Below are positions 11,375 through 22,748 of a stretch of DNA of 64,000 nucleotides, one piece after another (within the stretch, counting starts at the first letter, position 1; the number at the start of each line of letters is the position of its first letter). Source of the DNA: Acanthacorydalis orientalis (taxonomy: Eukaryota > Arthropoda > Insecta > Megaloptera > Corydalidae); NCBI GenBank assembly GCA_034766995.1, contig CM068323.1, positions 2,287,752 to 2,351,751 of the forward strand. Direction: 5' to 3'. The notes below the pieces were generated by a model, which saw only the letters and a program-made list of their open reading frames with translations, searched no databases and was not told where the DNA came from. The position numbers and the translations under genes were made by a program.

Positions 11375-11973
11375 TTATGTTTTTGGTTATATGTTCATGT
11401 CGAAACTAATAACGACGAATAATCATTATTTTTTGGAACTGATTTGCAATAAGTTTACCTTCAAAATATTCAAGTACATGCATTTAACATAATATCGTTT
11501 ATTTATTTGTAAATTGCCCAATCCGCTACACACCCACATACCATGACACTGACATCTACGCGTTAACAATATATTTGCTGTCAATATACGAGTATTGGAT
11601 AATGGCACAAATTTTAGATAATATTTTAACAATTTCCTTCATTATACAATTTAATGATAATATTTCTCTCATTCATCGTTGTTTCCCTAGTTTTCCTAGA
11701 CATTTTTATATTACTAATAAATTACCATGTGGCAAAAAGCAAGAACACATCAATAAACACTTCATTGTCTCAAGTTAAAGTACAATATTGTAATAGGATC
11801 TGACTTGTCTATATGATCTCATTTCAAAACAAATTCTTTATACACAGTGTATGAATACTTTTTTTAAGTATTTTATTTGTTTTCATTCGCGAAATAATCT
11901 GTTATTAAATTGTCGAAAAATGATTTATTTTTTAGTAATAATGATATCGTTTGAAAGCTAAACAAATAAACTA
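11375..11973. other. Unassigned spacer
   Basis: No gene or repeat recognised; small open frames here have no motif. Confidence 0.35.
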
Positions 11974-12415
11974 AGGGTTTTCCAATAGAGACGCAATTTT
12001 TTAAGAGGTTATTTTGCACAGATAAACTGTCAGCTGTATTTTATTAACATTTGTTAAATTTTGACATTGCCATTTTTAGTTATGGATTCGTATACAACAA
12101 AAAAAAACACATTGAAATAATACTATTGTATTATAATAATGATCATTCTATAAAAAATATATTTTGTAAATTATTCACGATATTTATTCTCGGCACACTC
12201 GTCATCTGAATCGACAATTATTCGATTAATGAATACATTTGAAGAGACTGGATCGGTTGAAAAGGAAGGAACACGTGTTCGTAATGCACGTCCTGAAGAA
12301 AACATTGACTTGGTTCGTGAATGGTTATATCGAAAGAGGAAATACAAATTCTCGGTGACCACTCCACGGCTATCAAAAAATATGAAAATTATAGTTTTTG
12401 TTTGTTTCTTGTTGT
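11974..12415 (+). pseudogene. DUF4817-type Tc1/mariner element, 5' fragment
   Basis: Begins with agggttttccaatagagacg, the terminus of the larger element at 18685-19898. A frame around 12225-12350 (MNTFEETGSVEKEGTRVRN, then ENIDLVREW) matches the N-terminal helix-turn-helix region of that family. The catalytic part is absent. Confidence 0.65.
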
Positions 12416-12639
12416 GACAGTAGCCCGACTCATCTCATACGCTCACTCTTCTATCCAAAAACATCTCATGTCATTCGAACACTAGATCATGTGATAGTGA
12501 ATCATTATCAAAATACCGTTTATTTTTGTTAAAAACTCGGTAGTTTATCGTTCAGTTTAACACAACATTTCATTGCATATTATTGTGTATTGCATTTCGT
12601 TATTCTGCATTATATTTCACCATTTTTGCGACAAAGGCT
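12416..12639. other. Unassigned spacer
   Basis: Nothing recognised. Confidence 0.3.
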
Positions 12640-12991
12640 CCTAGCACACAATGAAAATCAATACAATGGCTGAACGTTTTGCGTTGAAGTAAATAGAAAA
12701 TATGGAAGAGGGTATTTTCATTCGCATAGGCATTTAAAAAGCGCCGAATGACGCCGAATTTGTCAGTCAGTCATGCTTGCACGTCGATACTGATCACAAG
12801 TACAACAGATAACGGCAGACAGCTTTTACAAAAATGGCGATATTTGATACTGAACGTTTTATATTTGCGGTGGAATCGAGATCTTTGTTATTTAACAAAG
12901 GTTTACCAAATTATTCAAACAGAATTTTGAAGGAGGACACGTAGACGGAAGTCACTTCAAAAATAATCCCAAATTGGGAAAATATCATAGA

Positions 12992-14104
12992 TGTTATGTA
13001 CCCATCCTCACTGCTGTATTTATTTATAAATGTGTCACGGCTGACTATGAATTTCATCATCGAGAACAATATATAAAACACGTGTGCATTTATATCTTTA
13101 AGCTGATTGTTATAGTATCAAATAAATTGTACAATAATTAAAATATATATTTATCAACAATCAATTTAAACGTATACACTGCGACCTTCTTGTGGGACCT
13201 CTCCGAGTACCCTCGTCACAGATTCTTGGATATCTTCAACGGAGTCAAAATGTCGACCTTTGACGAATTTTTTCATATGGGGGAATAGGAAGAAGTCGCA
13301 GGGTGACATGTCCGGTGAATAGGGCGGTTGTGGTAACGTTGCGATGCCTTTAGACGCCAAAAACTGAGAGACACTGAACGCACTGTGACAGGGAGCATTG
13401 TCGTGATGCAGAACCCAAGTCTTCGCGATCTCTGGACGCACTCTGAGCACCCTTTTTCGTAATTTTTCGAGCACATTGCGGTAGAATACTTGATTTACGG
13501 TTTGTCCAGGTGGTACGAACTCTTTGTGAACCACCCCTTTGCTGTCGACGAAGCAAATCAACATGGTTTTCACTTTGGACTTGCTCATTCTCGCCTTCTT
13601 TGGCCTTGGTGCTCCAGGGGACAGCCACTGTTGGCTTTGTCGTTTAGTTTCGGGGTCATATTGAAAGAACCAACTTTCATCACCATAACTCGATCGAGAA
13701 GAGTAGGATCACTTTCAACCTGCTCGAGACAATCTCGCGCTCCTTTGCTCTAAATTTCTCTGTTCCATTTTCGTGACATGCACTACTCGCGCGTTGTTAC
13801 GAAACACTAAACAGCTGGCGAAGAAATGATCGTACGAGGGTGGTTAAGGTCTCAATCGAGAGAGTAGGGCCGCATTACTTAATTGTCTGACCTCGTATAA
13901 ACGGTAGTTGAGATCTCATAAGTCAGTCAAGTAAAAGTCAAGTCAAGTAAAATCAAGTAAAAGTCAAGTCAAGTAATAGAACCCGTGTGGGTTATATTCA
14001 TAATTAGTAACGACAAATAAACAATAACAGTAAACAGATATTCGTTGTGTATTCATTTCAACCTGCAGCATTTATGTTATAAGATATCCAAGACATAACA
14101 TAAA
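12992..14104. mobile_element. Insertion within the Harbinger, 5-bp duplication
   Basis: Comparison with the uninterrupted copy (55950-56000) shows extra DNA between two ataga sequences (12987-12991 and 14105-14109). It begins tgttatgtac and near its far end carries acataaca, a small inverted end that recalls a Copia-type LTR. Only about 400 bp is its own sequence, because a mariner is nested inside. It contains a short repeat of the unit aagtcaagtaaa at 13919-13976. Confidence 0.55.
13186..13895 (-). mobile_element. Mariner copy 2, 3'-truncated
   Basis: The right terminus (acttaattgtctgacctcg) is followed by TA at 13896. The left (3') end is lost: sequence stops inside the transposase near the GEVPQE codons and no terminus is found. 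It encodes the same DD34D transposase as copies 3 and 5, with HHDNAPCH and SPDMSPCDFF, but the N-terminal part is broken by frameshifts. Confidence 0.85.
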
Positions 14105-14625
14105 ATAGATAACAATTCTCAGTAATTCATTAAATGTTTCGAATTTCATACTCTTGTAGCTGGAAAACATCCGGATACAACCTTCAATCATCATAAATAG
14201 CCACAAACTGTCCTTTGAAGTATCATTGAAGTATCAGTTGATCATTCAGAGGATGCACACAGAAATTTTTCATTTTTATCCACCTTCTTAAAGTACACAC
14301 AGCTATTGCCAACAATTCTTCTGAATTTATGCGCCCGAACATGATGAAAATAAGTGATTTTTGAACGCTCATATGAACACTAAATCTGCGAGCGTTTTAA
14401 AAGCGCTAATGCTAATTCTGAACGCAACGTTTTTTTAACGCTCGTGCAAAGAAGGCCTTATGGTGTTCTTGTTAAATCTGCAAGGAATACAAACGAAAAT
14501 AGATTCAAAACACACCAAACGTCGCGCAGGCCGATGTTTTCAACTATTGAATAAAAATGTATCGATCGATTTCTTTTGAAATCAATAATTCAGATATAAA
14601 CAACCATTGTCAATCCTGCTTACAG

Positions 14626-14803
14626 GTCACCATTGTATACCTACAACAAGAGAAAAAGCGTCTGGTATATCGAACGAACCTTTTCGTGCACAATGCATCG
14701 TTCGCTGATACTGGATTTTACCATTGCATTTCCAATTCATCACTTCAGGACCAAGGGACGGTGGACGATGGACGCTCAGCATCTATCTACGTTTATGTAC
14801 AAG
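14626..14803 (+). CDS. Receptor exon 1 (C-half of Ig1, PDGFR/VEGFR-like)
   Basis: The acceptor cttacag ends at 14625 and the donor is aag|gtgtgt. The frame (phase 0 in, phase 1 out) encodes a beta-rich stretch with NASFADTGFYHC, the classic DxGxYxC strand F of an Ig domain, and ends SASIYVYVQ. That ending resembles the D1-to-D2 boundary of PDGF receptors, where a GRxIYIYV-type strand precedes the second domain. The N-half of this Ig domain, the start codon and a signal peptide were not found and probably lie left of the window. The next exon (17538) joins in frame, the shared codon giving Asp. Family membership in insect Pvr is inference from this and the following exons. Confidence 0.75.
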
Positions 14804-15274
14804 GTGTGTAGTATAATTTTTATATTGTTCTGACTGACGGTGTTCCGTTTTTCTTGTATTAAATTTAATTTATGTTCCTTAGAAACATATTCGATCGATG
14901 GTCTATTTACTTTTATGAAGTGTGTGTGAGCAAACAATTCTAAATGCGCGCAGCAAACATTTCATGTGCGGTAATATGGAGATACATGAAAAAATCCAGA
15001 TTTTTACTCGAAAGTTTTCCTCCCTTCTCCTCACTCTACTTTCTCCGTTTCGTGTAAGCACCAATTACCAGAAATCATCCTCAAATATCTATCAATTTAC
15101 AAACTCAGTCTCAAAATCATTTTCAAGTGCAAATTTCAAATTTATCTCCTACAATAAACTTAAAGTTACTGCTATTGCTCACCAAGCACAGTCTTGTCGC
15201 TGCAAAAGCATTCATATTTACAATTCACAAGATTTATTTAGGTTTTTAAATCGATCAGGAGTTATTTAAAATGA
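14804..15274. other. Intron sequence
   Basis: Intron after exon 1. A 115-codon open frame (14922-15269) has no recognisable motif and no coding signature. Confidence 0.5.
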
Positions 15275-15990
15275 TCGATATCAATGACTTATTGGGCGTG
15301 GCCCATGATTTTCACCGCTTGATATGATCGTACAAAACCTATTTTTAATCTTCGGTTATTATTTAATGCAAACTATCCTTCCCCTTGAATCTTGTGAACG
15401 AAAAGTTTGCCGTGTCGAACTTCTTTTCTTTTTTTTAGTTGAGCTCATAGGGAAAATCCATCGGCATAGATTTTGAATTTTTCTTAGCCTACTGGATGTA
15501 AGAGATGTAGACTACAGGAATTTTCTTGCCGGGTAATTCTGAATTGTTGAGCGAGTTTCTGTCTAGTTTTCACCTAACAGCTGTTCATCTAAGTTTTCAG
15601 GTAAGTTTTTACCTAACAGCTGTTCAAGTTACTCGTCTTTAAATTTTCTTTCAATCTTCTTGTTCGGAAAGAGCAAAATCATCCATAAAATGGCCGCTCT
15701 AAGCCAATGTAGAAGTCGATGCATTTTCGGATCTCTTCTACTGTTTTAAAATGTGTATCAGTCAGGTGATGCTGCAGCAATTGAAATAGTGATAATTTAT
15801 AGGAATAAGGTCCGGTGAATACACTGCATAGGAAAGAACTTCGCAGCCTAATGAATGAATGACGTTTTCGGTCCGTTTCGCGACATGGGCCAGAGTGTTA
15901 CTGTACTGCAAAATGTCTTCATTCCTTGACCGGTGAATTGTCTTTTTCTCCGTAATCCGTGACTCTAACGGATGAGCTGTTATTGGTGAC
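15275..15990 (-). pseudogene. Mariner relic in intron 1
   Basis: The minus strand resembles the GDE...LYNN..RKKSWV region of mariner transposases near 15280-15400, very degraded. The + strand around 15280-15640 is alignable with 16740-17070 (ggcccatgattttc vs aacccatgattttc), so two relics of one family lie in this intron. Confidence 0.5.
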
Positions 15991-16689
15991 GCTCTGAGTT
16001 TCCCGTTTGACTAGATTCGAACAAATATTAATACATTGAAGCCGAGGCGTTTGGAGCCGTATTTTACATTGCGACGGGAAGATTTCGCGTGTTTTGTTTC
16101 AATCGCGTTATGTTAGAAAACACTGCTATAATTTTAAAATAAATAACATTTTTCAGCGAAATTTTGAGGTATGTGGTAAATTAATTTATTGCACCATAAT
16201 CTACACTTTTTAAAATGCAATTATCAGAGGTTTTCAACTTGTGTTAAAAATAAAAATTCATTTAATTTTTACAGTAACATGTAATAGTATTTCTTCTTTG
16301 TATGATTTTCTTATTTGTACGACTATCTTATCAAATACACTGAGATTATTTGATTATGACAAAGATGGAGATATCTGCCGTCTCTGATTGCATTCAGAAG
16401 GAAAAGACCAAGCGTCGAATTTCTACCATATCGCTCTAATGTATATACAAGCTGCAGTATCAATAATCAAAGATAAAAAAAGTTGAAAATATATATACAT
16501 TTATTTCAATTCTTGGAACTTTTACTTTGGTATTTATGCAGAGAACTTGATCAATTTATAGTTTTTCTAAAATTTATTATACATGAAAATCTCAGTGACG
16601 CAATTTCACGTCATCCGGGTCAAGTAAAAGACACGGATGACGCGAAAATGCGCCATCCAGTGCGAATGTGTTAATACGCCACACTCTCA
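15991..16689. other. Intron sequence, unassigned
   Basis: No gene recognised. A small inverted repeat around gtcatccg/cggatgac lies at about 16612-16642. Confidence 0.4.
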
Positions 16690-17325
16690 ATGTTACACCA
16701 AAAATTCAAACACTTTTTTGGCGTGAATGTTTGATTTCGGAGTTGATGTTGATTGTTCACCGGGCATAACCCATGATTTTCGGTGCTTAAGATTGTTATA
16801 CAGAATCCATGTTTCATTCCCGGTTACACTTTTATGAAAACAATTCTTCCTTTTGAACCTTATCAGCGAGGACATAGCCGTGTCGAATCTTCTTTTCTCT
16901 GTTTTCTGTCTGAGATCATGCAGAAGCCACCGGCATAGCTTTTGAATTTTTCCCAGTCGATGTAGACGACAGCAACTTTCTTATTGAGTAGCTCCGATAT
17001 TTTGAGTGAGTTTCTGTTCAGTCTGAGCGAACTTTTCAATTAACAGCCGCTCAAGGCGCTCGTATTTAAATTTTTTCAATTGTCTCATTCGGGAGGAATA
17101 AAATCATCACTCTGAAACCTTTGTAACCATTGTTGGGAATTTAGACTTCACAACACCTTCCTTCTATGCTGAATAAATCATTTTCCAGCTTCGGTAGGAT
17201 TTTTTTTCAACTGGAAAGCGAAAAGTAAGCTATTCCTAATTGCTGCTTTTTGGACGCCATCTTGTTCATTACTCTACTGTGACGTTATGGCAACTGTTTG
17301 GCCAAAAACTAAGTATAATAAAAAT
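16690..17325 (-). pseudogene. Mariner relic, second copy in intron 1
   Basis: A minus-strand frame (16875-16693) reads KSVTGNETWILYNN, equivalent to the first-Asp block (VTGDEKWILYNN) but with Asp replaced by Asn, then KSWVMPGEQSTSTPK. Sequence at 17156-17320 recurs at 57870-58020, marking the same family's end. Stops elsewhere. Confidence 0.65.
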
Positions 17326-17537
17326 ATCTTGCTCAAGCGCAGACAATTTTGTAACTAATTTTGTCATTAATTTTATCACAACGCTCCGAATTTCGTAAAG
17401 AAATTAATTGCCTTATAAAAACTATTCCGTGCAAGGCTTCATTTATCGTACAGCGAAATTGAAAATTTATTAAGTTTCTTTGTATTTCTCTACACGTAGA
17501 GTCATAATCCGTTCGTCCACGTTTATAATTATTTCAG

Positions 17538-17668
17538 ATCGAGCTCAGCCGTTGGTGTATTGGAAAAAGCACGATTACAATATGTACGAACTGAATACAA
17601 CGAATCTGTCGTGGTGTAGGCCGACCTCTCCAGATGTCTCTATCGCCATCTTACGTGAAAAAACAATG
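17538..17668 (+). CDS. Receptor exon 2 (N-half of Ig2)
   Basis: The acceptor atttcag ends at 17537 and the donor is atg|gtaaga. Entered at phase 1 and left at phase 0, it encodes DRAQPLVYWKK, then NLSWCRPTSPDVSIAILREK. The Cys followed by RPTSPDVxIxI is the strand B-C signature of the second Ig domain in PDGF/VEGF receptors, which is part of the ligand-binding region in that family. It joins exon 3 in frame. Confidence 0.8.
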
Positions 17669-18684
17669 GTAAGATTTGAACGATTATCTCTAGTCACAGT
17701 AATAATCGCTGTTAAGATCTGCACTGAAAATTAAACACTTTACTCGACCAGCGACGGTGTGTTTTGTAAACTTCAATTTTAAATAGAGTGCGTACAAAAC
17801 TACAATTCGAAAAGAAGCAAAGTTGTCTGCGTCACTGAAAGACAAATGTTCGAATCTTCATAAATACGATTTTTTTAATATTTGCTGTGCTGTAGACCAA
17901 GCGCATCCTTTCAGATGAACAAAAGGCAAAGTGCATCGATAGAAATTATCTCGACGGTTTCAAATTCGAAATTTTAATTTAATTTAAGCAATTCGCGTCC
18001 ACAACTCGACTGACGGATCGAATCCATTTAGATTTATTCTTTCAGTAAACGATGTTTAAAATGCACAATTGCAATTACAATATAAAGTTGTTATGATATT
18101 CTCTGAAACGATAAGCTAGAATAAGTGCATCAGGTGATTCTGTGATATATTCTGATTACATGATATATTCTTGATGAGGTCTTAAAAATCTGCCTGATCT
18201 TCAAAATCTGCCTGCCTGCAGAACACGGTAATCAGTGTAGAGCGTTATTACAAGTATCTGGCAGAACATTATTTTTCAATGAAGAATTCCATTCTACAGC
18301 AATTTCTCTCGTTGTGACAAGATGATTATTCTTTTCAAAGAACATGCAATTCTGAACTAGTTCTCAATGTTAATGTCCTGTTCTTGTTCAATACCAGGTT
18401 TTTTTTATTTTAATTTTGAATTATTACGAGTATAGCGTGATAAATTAAACTTTTAGATGATATGACATGTCGAATCGACACTTGAATTGTCTTCAACCGT
18501 TAACTCTCTCATATCTACCAACTGTATTTCGTGGAAAGTGAATTCACTACTCTCATTGAGACAAAACTCTAAAGGATCTTTGATTCAGCAAACCTGATTA
18601 CAAGATTACCCCGTTGAACTGATCTCTTCAGCTATACATGAATTTTTTAACCGGGAAACGTTTTACGGTCCGGGAAATAATACA
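17669..18684. other. Intron sequence, unassigned
   Basis: No repeat or gene recognised up to the DUF4817-type element. Confidence 0.4.
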
Positions 18685-19898
18685 AGGTTTTCCATAAGGA
18701 CACATTTTTTTAATTTAACATAAAACAGAATTAGCGCTAACATTTTAAATCACTTTATTGTATATAATATTTGAAGGTCTGCCATTAAAAAATGAAAAAT
18801 TATACAGTTAAAAGTAACGCGCTTTCTGACAATAAATTATTCTTTTGTTCAAATTTTCAACAACATCCTTACACCAAGGGAATTTGATTGACCAATTACT
18901 CTTCGAATATCATTTTTAGATCTGAAATTGTTTTAAGATTATTGGCGTACATATGTCTTTTCACGAGAACCCAAATAAAGTAATCCAACGGTGTTAAGTC
19001 GCGAGATTTCGATGGGCAATCAATATCTCCGTTTCTCAATAAATTAATTGTTTCACCAGCTGTGTGGCTTGTTGCACCGTCTTGCTGTAACCACATGTCC
19101 TCCAGCTCAATATCATCAAATCCTGCCCAGAAAACAGTGGTTATCATGTTTCGATATCTTTCTCATTCACGCTTTTCTGGTCTGATTTAATCAAAGAAGT
19201 ACGGATCAATGACTCTACTAGACAAAAGTGCGCTCCAAACAGTTACTCTTTCTGCATGTAGTGGCTTCTCAACCCTCGCCCCTGGATTTTCTTCGCCACA
19301 ACTTCGACAGTTTTACTTGTTAACGTAGCCAGAGAATTATAAATGAGCCTGATGACTTCTTCAAAAAATCCGTGCTGTCGTTCCAGTATCCAAGTACCAA
19401 TCTCCAACGCAGTGAATGGTCTGGCTACTTCAATTCTTGTGTTAATTGAACGATATAAGTCTTCAGAAATAAATCCATATTCATAATATGTCATGTGCCT
19501 GATTGCTGTGAACGTCGTGGAATTGACATGTATGGCTCTTCCGATACATCCCTTCACAAACCAAGTCAATGTTTTCTTCAGAACGAGCACTATGAACATG
19601 TGTCGGTGTTTCTTTATCTTTAACCAATCCAGTATCTTCAAATTCATTCACTAATTGAAGAACTGTCGATTCAGATGGGCGAGTAGGTCGAATATAAATA
19701 TTGTGTAATTTACAAAATGTGTCTTTTATCGTATCTTTTTCATAATACAATCGTTTTATTTCAATGCGTTGTTTGGTTGTTATATACGAACTAAAAATGG
19801 CAATCAGAAAACTTAACAAATGATAAAAAATACAGCTTTCAGTTTGACATCTGATAAATATAACCTGTTAAAAAACTGCGTCTCTATTGGGAAACCCT
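18685..19898 (-). mobile_element. DUF4817-type Tc1/mariner element, near full length
   Basis: Imperfect inverted termini: aggttttccataaggacaca on the left and the complement of tgcgtctctattgggaaaccct on the right. The minus strand encodes a helix-turn-helix N-terminus (KQRIEIKRLYYEKDTIKD, about 19770) and a catalytic end with LQQDGATSHTA and DLTPLDYFIWVLVKRHMYA (about 18960-19100), carrying the second and third acidic residues. Several frameshifts between the pieces show it is inactive. Related fragment at 11974. Confidence 0.75.
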
Positions 19899-19911
19899 AT
19901 ATTGATATATA

Positions 19912-20832
19912 CGAGGTCAGACAATTAAGTAATGCGACAAAATTCAAAAATCGAGTATACTTAAAAATTAAGGTACATCGCTGCGATCCCCTTCAAAGTA
20001 GTCCCCTCCCGCATCTATACACTTATTCCAGCGAGTTTTCCAGTTTTCGTAACAATTCTGGAACACTTCTTGTGGGACCCCTCCGAGTACCCTCGTCACA
20101 GATTCTTGGATATCTTCAACGGAGTCAAAATGTCGACCTTTGACGAATTTTTTCATATGGGGGAATAGGAAAAAGTCGCAGGGTGACATGTCCGGTGAAT
20201 AGGGCGGTTGTGGTAACGTTGCGATGCCTTTAGACGCCAAAAACCGAGAGACACTGAACGCACTGTGACAGGGAGCATTGTCGTGATGCAGAACCCAAGT
20301 CTTCGCGATCTCTGGACGCACTCTGAGCACCCTTTTTCGTAATTTTTCGAGCACATTGCGGTAGAATACTTGATTTACGGTTTGTCCAGGTGGTACGAAC
20401 TCTTTGTGAACCACCCCTTTGCTGTCGAAGAAGCAAATCAACATGGTTTTCACTTTGGACTTGCTCATTCTCGCCTTCTTTGGCCTTGGTGCTCCAGGGG
20501 ACAGCCACTGTTGGCTTTGTCGTTTAGTTTCGGGGTCATATTGAAATAACCAACTTTCATCACCAGTAATAACTCGATCGAGAAGAGTAGGATCACTTTC
20601 AACCTGCTCGAGACAATCTTGAGCAATTTCTCTGTTCCATTCTCGTGACATGCACTACTCGCGCGTTGTTACAAAACACTAAACAGCTGGCGAAGAAATG
20701 ATCGTACGAGGGTGGTCAAGGTCTCAATCGAGAGAGTAGAGATCTGCTATTATGGTGGCGGAGTTACAGGTTCGCAGTGTTACCACAGGCCGAGAAAAAG
20801 AATCGGTCGCATTACTTAATTGTCTGACCTCG
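19912..20832 (-). mobile_element. Mariner copy 3, ORF-intact deletion derivative
   Basis: 921 bp with complete termini (cgaggtcagacaattaagt / acttaattgtctgacctcg); TA on the left, while the right flank reads tatg. It carries one uninterrupted 227-codon frame on the minus strand. It lies 13 bp from the end of the DUF4817-type element and is followed by a TA tract. Confidence 0.92.
19968..20651 (-). CDS. N-truncated mariner transposase (catalytic domain only)
   Basis: 227 codons. It starts MSREWNREIAQDCLEQVESD, has the first catalytic Asp in VITGDESW (about residue 30), the second in HHDNAPCH (about 132) and the third in SPDMSPCDFF, with 34 residues between the last two. It ends DYFEGDRSDVP. 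Full mariner transposases are around 345 residues and begin with two helix-turn-helix motifs. Here the DNA-binding part is gone, the start being fused to the segment just before the catalytic domain. All three acidic residues remain. Without DNA binding it cannot transpose itself; binding of partners or interference is conceivable but unshown. Copies 2 and 5 share the junction. Confidence 0.85.
   Translation of the reverse strand: MSREWNREIAQDCLEQVESDPTLLDRVITGDESWLFQYDPETKRQSQQWLSPGAPRPKKARMSKSKVKTMLICFFDSKGVVHKEFVPPGQTVNQVFYRNVLEKLRKRVLRVRPEIAKTWVLHHDNAPCHSAFSVSRFLASKGIATLPQPPYSPDMSPCDFFLFPHMKKFVKGRHFDSVEDIQESVTRVLGGVPQEVFQNCYENWKTRWNKCIDAGGDYFEGDRSDVP

Positions 20833-20887
<55 letters not shown>
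20833..20887. repeat. (TA)n microsatellite
   Basis: A TA run, with one tg interruption at the start, immediately flanking mariner copy 3. Confidence 0.95.
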
Positions 20888-20890
<3 letters not shown>

Positions 20891-21488
20891 AAACAAATGG
20901 TGTAACCTTATGAAACATTCATAATGATCAGATTAATTAAAGAATCAATTAATTGCCATCTATTTTATTTAATTAATAATTTTAAACACTAGAATATTTA
21001 TTATGTCATACAAAATACAATATTTTATATGAACAATGAAATATTTTTAATCAAACAGTCGTTATACAATAAAAGAAGAAGAGATATAACAACAGAAATG
21101 CGAATGGGTCGAATAAAATGTGTTATTCATTCATGTTTATACTTCTAGTTTTTAACATTGAAATTGTATTATAATTTTCCGTTTACAAACGTTAGAGAAA
21201 ATGTACGTTGTTGCATTTTTCATTCTTGTTACATTGTTGTTGCTCAATTCTTCTAACAAACAGGATGTATGTACTCTCAATAAAGTTGCTGGAATGTCAT
21301 AAGTACAGAATTTATTTTCTAATATTATAACAGCTGTGAAGTTCTAGTCAAGTCGAACCGGTGACATTATGTGACGACCATCTTTGTTGGTGGCCTATGT
21401 CGCTTATGTGTGTTTCAAATACAGTAGATAATATTTAAACAATTATTTGCTGTTGCATTTTGAAAATCTATTCTAGTATTGTATTAGA
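20888..21488. other. Intron sequence, unassigned
   Basis: AT-rich, nothing recognised. Confidence 0.4.
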
Positions 21489-22748
21489 TTGGTTCAAAAA
21501 TAATTGCGGTTTTTATCATTTTAAGTTTGGCGTCGATTTTTCTAGTTACCGTTATCTTTTCATGTCATGTGATACATCATTGTAAACAATGAAATTAGCA
21601 CTGCTGATTTCAGCTTATGTCTATTGTTTTTATTCTTTAGCATTATTGGATATAACTTCTCAAATCAGTCATGGAATAAAGCAAAATCATATTGATTTTG
21701 TTGTATAAGTTTAAATTGAAACATAGAGCAACAGAAACTGCTTGAAATATCCAATTTGTTTTTGGTGAAGGGTTAATTAGTGAACGTACAGCTCAACACT
21801 GATTTCAAAAATTTTGTGACGGAAATGAAAGCCTTAATGATGAGGACGGTCGTGGACGTTCTTCAGCTATAGATAATAATGATTTAAGAACCATTATTGA
21901 AGCGGGCCCACGTAAAATAACTCGAGAGGTGTCAGAAGAACTTACTGTTGATCATTCAACAGTTGTTCGACATTTGAGCCTAATTGGAAAAACAAAAAAT
22001 CTGGATAAATCAAACATCAAACAATCCGGCGATATGAAAGTCTTTTCTGTATTTCTTTTGCGTAATAGAAATGATTCGATTCTTGATCACATTGTCACAT
22101 GTGATGAAAAGTGGATTCTCTACAACAATTTGAAACATTCGTCACAGTGGTTAGGCCGAGGAGAAGTACCAAAACAGTTTCGTAAACCGAAACTTCAAGA
22201 TTATAGTCGCTGTTTGGTGGTCGGAAAGTTGTATCATTCACTAAAACTTCTTAAATCATGGTGAAATAACAGAAGAAAAATATTGACAGGAAATTGAAAA
22301 AATACATGAGAAGTTGCATCGTTTACGGCCAGCATTAATTAATCGAAGAGGACCGATTCTTCTTCATAACAACGCCCCAGCCACACGTATCACAAATGAC
22401 TTTTAAAAAAAATTAAATGAACTGAGTTATGAGACATTACCTCACCCACCTTATTCTTCGGACCTGTCTCAGACAAATTAACATTTTTTAAAAACATTTG
22501 AGTACGAGACAAATTTCTTCGAGACAAGGTTTTTCAAAGATTAAGTATCAGCTCAAAGCGCTTTCGACGAATTCGTTAATTCCAAGGCTCCAGAATTCTA
22601 TCTTGGAGGAATAAACGAACTTGATTCCCGTTTGGAGAAATGTGTGCAGGCCAATAATCTTTATTTTGATTGATAAATATATTTTTTTAACTGAGATATA
22701 TGCGTCTTTATACTCGATACGTAAAAGAAGCAATTATTTTTACACCAA
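21489..22748 (+). mobile_element. Mariner relic, second family (about 1.26 kb)
   Basis: The left end ttggttcaaaaataattgcgg and degraded right end gcaattatttttacaccaa form inverted termini at normal mariner spacing. The frame includes SEELTVDHSTVVRHLSLIGK (helix-turn-helix), IVTCDEKWILYNNLKHSSQW (first Asp) and later frames with LHNNAPAT (second Asp changed to Asn) and HPPYSSDLSQ. Many stops and frameshifts. A 3' piece recurs at 24527. Confidence 0.8.

Larger units (their letters stand above)
12640..14460 (-). mobile_element. PIF/Harbinger element, truncated and interrupted
   Basis: An inverted, diverged copy of the element at 55618-56424. The terminus near 14438-14460 reads aacgctcgtgcaaagaaggcc. 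Inside are matching segments at 14105-14430 and 12640-12990, separated by an insertion at 12992-14104. The minus strand of 14150-14260 corresponds to the HPLN...YLKGEFVAIYEDCRLYP-type start of Harbinger transposases seen better near 56690. The far terminus is missing. Confidence 0.7.

Noticed and set aside
14922..15269. 115-codon ORF as a gene
   Set aside because: Lies in an intron, no motif, ordinary chance length for this composition.
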